From Fibrobacter sp. UBA4375 (GTDB lineage Bacteria > Fibrobacterota > Fibrobacteria > Fibrobacterales > Fibrobacteraceae): a stretch of DNA of 9,413 nucleotides. The first letter of the stretch is position 1; every line of letters begins with the position of its first letter. Made by a program: the position numbers and the translations under genes. The notes under the pieces are model-generated. The model was not told the DNA's origin. It ran no database searches and was given only the letters and a program-made list of their open reading frames with translations. Positions 5,703 through 9,413 of this stretch are shown piece after piece. Where the stretch lies: the NCBI GenBank assembly GCA_002391195.1, contig DGRZ01000008.1:78356-87768 (forward strand), given 5' to 3'.

Positions 5703-7130
5703 ATGTCTGAAAATGTAAGCGACAACAGGAATTTTGAAAGCCGCCAGGTGCCCAACGACCTGGAGGCGGAGCGCTTTTTGCTGGGCGGCATCCTCCGTGA
5801 CCCCGAAGTCATGGGGACCGTCATCATGGTGGTTACCGAAGAGGACTTTTTCTACTACGAACGGCACAAGCTCATTTGGCGCGGCCTGAGCGGGCTCTAC
5901 CGCAAGGGTACTCCCATCGACCTTCTGACTCTTTCGACGGAACTGGAAAGTTACGGCAAGCTCGCCGAGGCGGGCGGTCGGGAATATCTTTTCGACCTGA
6001 TGGAGTCGGTGGCGTCTTCGGCCAACGTGGAGTGGAACCTGGAGCACCTGAAGAACAAGTCCACCCTGCGCAAGATGATCAAGTCGGCCTCGGAGACCAT
6101 CAAGAAGGCCATGGACCCCTCCTTCAATCCGGACGATGTAATCCAGGATGCGGAGCGGGACATTTTCGCCATCGCCGACAAGCAGGTGAAGGGCTCGGTA
6201 AAACCCATCGAGAATTTCGTTTCGCCCCTGCTGGAGCGGCTCAACAACCGCAAGGACGGCATCACGGGAATCCCCACGGGTATCAAGGAACTGGACGAGC
6301 TGACCAACGGCCTCCAGAATTCGGACCTGATTATCTTGGCGGCCCGCCCGGGCGTGGGAAAAACCTCCTTTGCCCTGACTATTGCCGCCAACGCAGCCAT
6401 CGACTACAACAAGCACGTGGCCTTCTTTAGCCTGGAAATGGACGGCATGCAGCTGGCACAGCGCCTGCTTTGTTCCAGGGCCGAGGTGGACCAGTCCAAG
6501 CTCCGCAACGGCAAACTGAACCGTGACGAGATGAACAAGATTATCGCGAAGGTGGCCCCTATCAACCAGTCCCCGCTGTATGTCGATGACAACGCCGACC
6601 TGGGCATTATGGAGCTCATGAGCAAGGCCCGCCAGCTCAAGCACAGGGGCCAGCTGGACCTGCTGGTGGTGGACTACCTGCAGCTGATGAAGACCGGCAA
6701 CGAGGAGAACCGCGCGGTGGCCATCGGCAATATTTCCCGCGGGCTCAAGATTCTGGCCAAGGAGCTGCACATCCCGGTGATTGCCCTTGCCCAGCTGAGC
6801 CGAAAGGTAGAAGAGAAGGGGCGTGACCGGCCTCAGCTCAGTGACCTTCGTGAATCGGGCTCTATCGAACAGGATGCCGATATGGTCTGGTTCGTGGAAC
6901 GTGCTTTTGTGCGGACCCACAAGGAAGAGGACAAGTTCAGTGCGGAACTGATTGTGGCCAAGCACCGTAACGGTTCGGTGAAGGACATCCCCATGACCTT
7001 TATACCGGAATACACCACCTTCTACAATGCTTCACCAGACGGTGGCGACGAGGGCGGCGACCAGCCGTACTCTTACGACGATTACGGTGGCGGCTCTGAA
7101 CCCGTTGGCTTTGGAGATTTCGGCCCATGA
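5703..7130 (+). CDS. dnaB: Replicative DNA helicase DnaB
   Basis: The hexameric 5'-3' helicase that unwinds DNA at the replication fork and binds primase. The 475-residue length fits the family. Residues about 15-115 form the N-terminal helical domain (VPNDLEAERFLLGGIL, the usual opening). A linker follows, then the RecA-like motor from about 185: TGIPTGIKELDELTNGL, Walker A ARPGVGKTS (GVGKT at 217-221), FFSLEM, Walker B LLVVDYLQL (Asp324), the sensor-like IALAQLSRKVE, and the SDLRESGSIEQDAD segment preceding the arginine-finger region. The C-terminal tail (about 450-475) is rich in Gly, Asp and Tyr, as in many DnaBs. No intein or frameshift is seen. Its stop overlaps the mlaE start in ATGA, which indicates an operon. 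Confidence 0.98.
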   Translation: MSENVSDNRNFESRQVPNDLEAERFLLGGILRDPEVMGTVIMVVTEEDFFYYERHKLIWRGLSGLYRKGTPIDLLTLSTELESYGKLAEAGGREYLFDLMESVASSANVEWNLEHLKNKSTLRKMIKSASETIKKAMDPSFNPDDVIQDAERDIFAIADKQVKGSVKPIENFVSPLLERLNNRKDGITGIPTGIKELDELTNGLQNSDLIILAARPGVGKTSFALTIAANAAIDYNKHVAFFSLEMDGMQLAQRLLCSRAEVDQSKLRNGKLNRDEMNKIIAKVAPINQSPLYVDDNADLGIMELMSKARQLKHRGQLDLLVVDYLQLMKTGNEENRAVAIGNISRGLKILAKELHIPVIALAQLSRKVEEKGRDRPQLSDLRESGSIEQDADMVWFVERAFVRTHKEEDKFSAELIVAKHRNGSVKDIPMTFIPEYTTFYNASPDGGDEGGDQPYSYDDYGGGSEPVGFGDFGP

Positions 7131-7906
7131 TCCTGCTCAGCCCTATCATTTGGATCGGTAAGGTCATTGTCCAGGGTATCGCCAGCGTTGGCGAGATCGT
7201 GTGCTTGCTGCTTTCGACCCTGAAGCAGCTGCCCCACGTGTACAAGAATCCGGACCTGATTGTGAAGCAGATGATTTCCATCGGCGTGTCGTCTCTGCCC
7301 CTGCTCTTTGTGACGTCTATCTTTACGGGCATGGTGGCTACCATCATGGCGGAGTTCGAGTTCCACAACCTGGTGTCGGACAAGTTCGTGGGGACTGCCG
7401 CCTGCAAGATGGTGCTGATCGAGCTTGGACCCCTGCTGACCGCCATCGTGCTGGCGGGCCGTGTAGGGAGCGCCGTGGCCGCGGAACTTGGCTCCATGAA
7501 GGAGAAAGAGGAACTGATGGCCTACACGGTGCTTGGGCTTGAGCCGTACCGCTATCTGGCCTTGCCCCGCTTTGTGGCCTTCATTACCATGATCCCTTGC
7601 CTTACCGCCATTTCTAACGCGCTTGCCCTGATCGGTGGCTGGATCGTGTGCGTGCTCGCCCTGGATATTACCACCTACACCTACTATACGGGTATGCAGT
7701 ACCTGTTCGACTCCATGGATTTGTGGGCGGGTATTATCAAGTCCTTCGTGTTTGGAACCCTGATTTTTGCGCTGGCTTACTACAACGGAGTGAATGCGAA
7801 GCCCGGCGCCCGCGGCGTGGGCCTTGCTACCATGAACGTGGTGGTGTCCAGCTGCCTCATGATTTTGATTGCGGACTTTGCCCTGGATGCGGTGATGTTC
7901 TTCTAG
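7127..7906 (+). CDS. mlaE: MlaE-type ABC transporter permease (phospholipid/MCE transport)
   Basis: A 259-residue inner-membrane permease of the MlaE family, the membrane core of Mla/MCE systems that move phospholipids between inner and outer membranes. Hydrophobic segments lie near residues 5-28, 52-74, 100-118, 148-176, 202-219 and 234-255. The family signature ELGPLLTAIVLAGRVGSAVA (99-118) is followed by AELGSMKEKEELMA and GLEPYRYLALPR, the cytoplasmic coupling region that contacts the ATPase. A GGAG ribosome binding site lies inside the dnaB 3' end. It overlaps dnaB by 4 bp and is followed by mlaF after 15 bp. Confidence 0.95.
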   Translation: MILLSPIIWIGKVIVQGIASVGEIVCLLLSTLKQLPHVYKNPDLIVKQMISIGVSSLPLLFVTSIFTGMVATIMAEFEFHNLVSDKFVGTAACKMVLIELGPLLTAIVLAGRVGSAVAAELGSMKEKEELMAYTVLGLEPYRYLALPRFVAFITMIPCLTAISNALALIGGWIVCVLALDITTYTYYTGMQYLFDSMDLWAGIIKSFVFGTLIFALAYYNGVNAKPGARGVGLATMNVVVSSCLMILIADFALDAVMFF

Positions 7907-7921
7907 GATATAGGTAACGTT

Positions 7922-8716
7922 ATGCCCAATGTAAAGATTGACCCGAACGATATTGCCATTCGCCTGAAGGGGCTTCGGAAGTCCTTTGGCGCTCAGACCG
8001 TCTTGGAAGACGTGAACTTGGATATTCGCCGTGGGGAGACCATGGTGATTATCGGTAAGTCCGGCGGTGGAAAGTCCGTGATCCTGAAGCACATGATTGG
8101 GCTTCTGCAGCCCGACGGTGGCGAGGTGTCGGTAGATGGCGTGACCATCAGTACGCCCAAGTTTTTTGACACTCATACCATCCGCCGCAAGATGGGCATG
8201 CTTTTCCAGATGGGGGCGCTGTTCGACTCCATGACCACCGGCGAGAACATCGCCTTTGCCCTGCGGGAACACCATCCGGAACTTTCTGAGCGGCAGATCC
8301 AGAACGTGGTTACCGAAAAGCTCAAGATGATCAACCTGGTGCCGGAATTCCGCACCAAGATGCCCTCGGAACTTTCGGGCGGTATGAAAAAGCGTGTGGC
8401 CCTTGCCCGCGCCATCGCCCTGAACCCTGAAATCCTTCTGTACGACGAACCCACCACCGGTCTGGACCCCATTACCAGCGACGTGATCAACGACCTGATT
8501 CTGGACATGCAGAGCAAGCTGGGCGTGACCTCTGTGGTGGTGACCCACGACATGGTGAGCGCCTTCAAGGTGGCGGACCGTATCGCCATGCTCTATAACG
8601 GCCGTATCATCGAGGTGGGAACGGTAGATGAAATCAAGAATACCGCGAACCCCTACGTGCACCAGTTCATTACGGGCCAGCGGAAAATGTCTGTGGAAGG
8701 GGAACCGCAGGAATAG
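7922..8716 (+). CDS. mlaF: MlaF-type ABC transporter ATP-binding protein
   Basis: The cytoplasmic ATPase that pairs with MlaE. The 264 residues show all nucleotide-binding motifs: Walker A GKSGGGKS (45-52), Q-loop Gln96 in MLFQMGALFDSMT, ABC signature LSGGMKKR (151-158), Walker B ILLYDEP (171-177, Asp175 and Glu176), D-loop GLDP (180-183) and H-loop His209 in VVVTHDM. The signature followed by MKKRVALARAIA and the Q-loop context FQMGALFDS are typical of MCE-linked ATPases. Only a weak AGGTAA precedes the ATG, and coupling to mlaE is likely. No MlaD (MCE-domain) gene follows; the next gene is cysS. Confidence 0.95.
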   Translation: MPNVKIDPNDIAIRLKGLRKSFGAQTVLEDVNLDIRRGETMVIIGKSGGGKSVILKHMIGLLQPDGGEVSVDGVTISTPKFFDTHTIRRKMGMLFQMGALFDSMTTGENIAFALREHHPELSERQIQNVVTEKLKMINLVPEFRTKMPSELSGGMKKRVALARAIALNPEILLYDEPTTGLDPITSDVINDLILDMQSKLGVTSVVVTHDMVSAFKVADRIAMLYNGRIIEVGTVDEIKNTANPYVHQFITGQRKMSVEGEPQE

Positions 8717-8738
8717 TTTTGGCGGCTTAGGAGCGCGA

Positions 8739-8750
8739 TTTTTCTATCTT
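8739..8750 (+). promoter_or_regulatory. Promoter-like box after mlaF
   Basis: TTTTTC followed by TATCTT (8745-8750) closely matches the box in front of cysS (8826-8839). It could be an upstream cysS promoter or part of the repeat unit that begins 2 nt later. There is no clear -35 element. Confidence 0.3.
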
Positions 8751-8751
8751 G

Positions 8752-8830
8752 GCGCACCTTCGGTGCGCATATAGCTCGGCTCGGTCATGCCAAATGGCAC
8801 AAGCGCCTTTGTCGTGACTCTCGCCTTTTT
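8752..8830. repeat. Hairpin-rich repeat-like segment between mlaF and cysS
   Basis: A perfect 7-bp hairpin, GCGCACC (8752-8758) with GGTGCGC (8762-8768) around TTC, is followed by CTCGGCTCGG and a second hairpin TGCC (8788-8791) with GGCA (8796-8799). No open reading frame of note lies here. The structure and lack of a T-run argue against a simple terminator; a dispersed palindromic repeat is more likely. Confidence 0.5.
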
Positions 8831-8839
8831 TCTATATTT
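8826..8839 (+). promoter_or_regulatory. Candidate promoter box for cysS
   Basis: Six T, then C, then TATATT (8833-8838). A weak TTGTCG lies 18 bp upstream (8809-8814). The predicted leader of about 40 nt contains a 6-bp hairpin and a good GGAGG ribosome binding site. Confidence 0.5.
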
Positions 8840-8849
8840 GCCCCCGCTT

Positions 8850-8864
8850 GGCGCAGGTTGCGCC
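8850..8864 (+). promoter_or_regulatory. Small hairpin in the cysS leader
   Basis: GGCGCA (8850-8855) pairs perfectly with TGCGCC (8859-8864) around a GGT loop, between the promoter box and the GGAGG ribosome binding site (8874-8878). It is too short to be a T-box leader, and no T-box consensus or terminator follows. Confidence 0.4.
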
Positions 8865-8883
8865 GCATTTAACGGAGGCTAAA

Positions 8884-9413
8884 ATGGCTCTACAGTTCTA
8901 CAACACCGCATCGCGCAAGAAAGAAGTATTCACTCTCCCGGAAGGCGTTCCCGCCGTGCGCATGTACTGTTGTGGCCCGACGGTGTACCATTTCGCCCAC
9001 ATCGGCAACCTCCGCACCTACATTTTTGAAGACTTTTTGGTGCGTACGCTCAAGTACTACGGATACAAGGTGAACCACATCGTGAACATCACCGACGTGG
9101 GCCACTTGACCAGCGACGCGGACTCCGGCGACGACAAGATGGAAAAGGGCGCCGCCCGCGAAGGCAAGTCCGTCTGGGACATCGCGAAGTTCTACACCGA
9201 CGCATTCATGGCCGACTGGCACCGCTTAAACATCCAGGAACCGACCCGCTGGACGCCTGCCACGCAGCATATCCAGGAACAGATTGAACTGGTGAAGACC
9301 TTGGAAGAAAAGGGCTACACCTACCGCACGAGCGACGGCATCTACTTCGATAGCCTCAAGTTCCCGCGCTACGCGGACTTCGCTCGCCTCGACGTGGAAA
9401 ACCTGCGCAAGGG
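8884..9413 (+). CDS. cysS: Cysteinyl-tRNA synthetase, N-terminal part (3' end outside window)
   Basis: Charges tRNA-Cys with cysteine in the cytoplasm. The first 176 residues are visible, out of a usual ~460-500, and the frame is open at the right edge. The class I Rossmann fold begins FYNTASRKKEVF and continues with MYCCGPTVYHFAHIGNLRTY. This holds the first zinc-ligand Cys in the CGPTVY context and the HIGH-type ATP motif in the form HIGN. NITDVGHLTSD and DDKMEKGAAREGKSVWDIA follow as in other CysRS. The remaining zinc ligands and the KMSKS loop lie outside. The ATG has GGAGG 5 nt upstream. Confidence 0.97.
   Translation, partial: MALQFYNTASRKKEVFTLPEGVPAVRMYCCGPTVYHFAHIGNLRTYIFEDFLVRTLKYYGYKVNHIVNITDVGHLTSDADSGDDKMEKGAAREGKSVWDIAKFYTDAFMADWHRLNIQEPTRWTPATQHIQEQIELVKTLEEKGYTYRTSDGIYFDSLKFPRYADFARLDVENLRK

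Noticed and set aside
8752..8768. Intrinsic terminator for the dnaB-mlaEF operon
   Set aside because: The stem is good, but no T-run follows on the plus strand.
8752..8883. T-box or cysteine-responsive riboswitch in front of cysS
   Set aside because: The leader after the promoter box is only about 40 nt, with no T-box consensus and no terminator/antiterminator pair.
8717..8883. tRNA gene in the mlaF-cysS gap
   Set aside because: No TTC-type T-arm consensus or acceptor pairing; the stems present are simple hairpins.
8998..9009. HIGN in place of HIGH as a damaged CysRS active site
   Set aside because: HIGN is, as far as I know, an accepted variant in bacterial CysRS, and the flanking sequence is fully conserved.

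Overview
The window carries nine protein genes of a Gram-negative bacterium, most likely from the Fibrobacterota or the wider Fibrobacteres-Chlorobi-Bacteroidetes group. That placement is an inference. It rests on a bacterial geranylgeranylglyceryl-phosphate synthase-type gene, a GSCFA-family protein, an MlaE/MlaF lipid-transport pair (implying an outer membrane), and T-rich TATxTT promoter-like boxes in place of clear -35/-10 pairs. No phage, plasmid, tRNA, rRNA or CRISPR signal was seen.

Layout. Positions 1-1280 (+) hold the C-terminal half of alanyl-tRNA synthetase, cut by the left edge. It converges on a GSCFA-family gene (1277-2404, -), and the two stop codons overlap. An intrinsic terminator for alaS lies inside the 3' end of the GSCFA gene. 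A 79-bp divergent gap leads to a run of forward genes: a GGGP synthase-family gene (2484-3239), coaBC for coenzyme A synthesis (3362-4693), and a diverged uracil-DNA-glycosylase-like protein that overlaps coaBC by 8 bp (4686-5516). After a hairpin-rich gap come dnaB (5703-7130), mlaE (7127-7906, 4-bp overlap with dnaB) and mlaF (7922-8716), which look like one operon. A second hairpin-rich gap precedes cysS (8884 to beyond the right edge).

The genes are mostly housekeeping: two aminoacyl-tRNA synthetases, replication, CoA synthesis and envelope lipid handling. MlaE and MlaF would form the inner-membrane core of a phospholipid transporter, but no MCE (MlaD) partner is adjacent.

The most unusual layer is small palindromic repeats spread through both genes and gaps. 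Four consecutive hairpins sit in frame between the CoaC and CoaB domains. A separate element of about 118 bp sits in frame inside the GSCFA gene, which may hold a second, smaller insert. A heptanucleotide array in two opposed arms fills most of the gap before coaBC and ends 4 nt from its start codon. Two other gaps (5517-5636 and 8752-8830) are also chains of hairpins. This looks like a population of short mobile or amplifying palindromes, some tolerated as peptide inserts at domain boundaries. No gene here would mobilise them.
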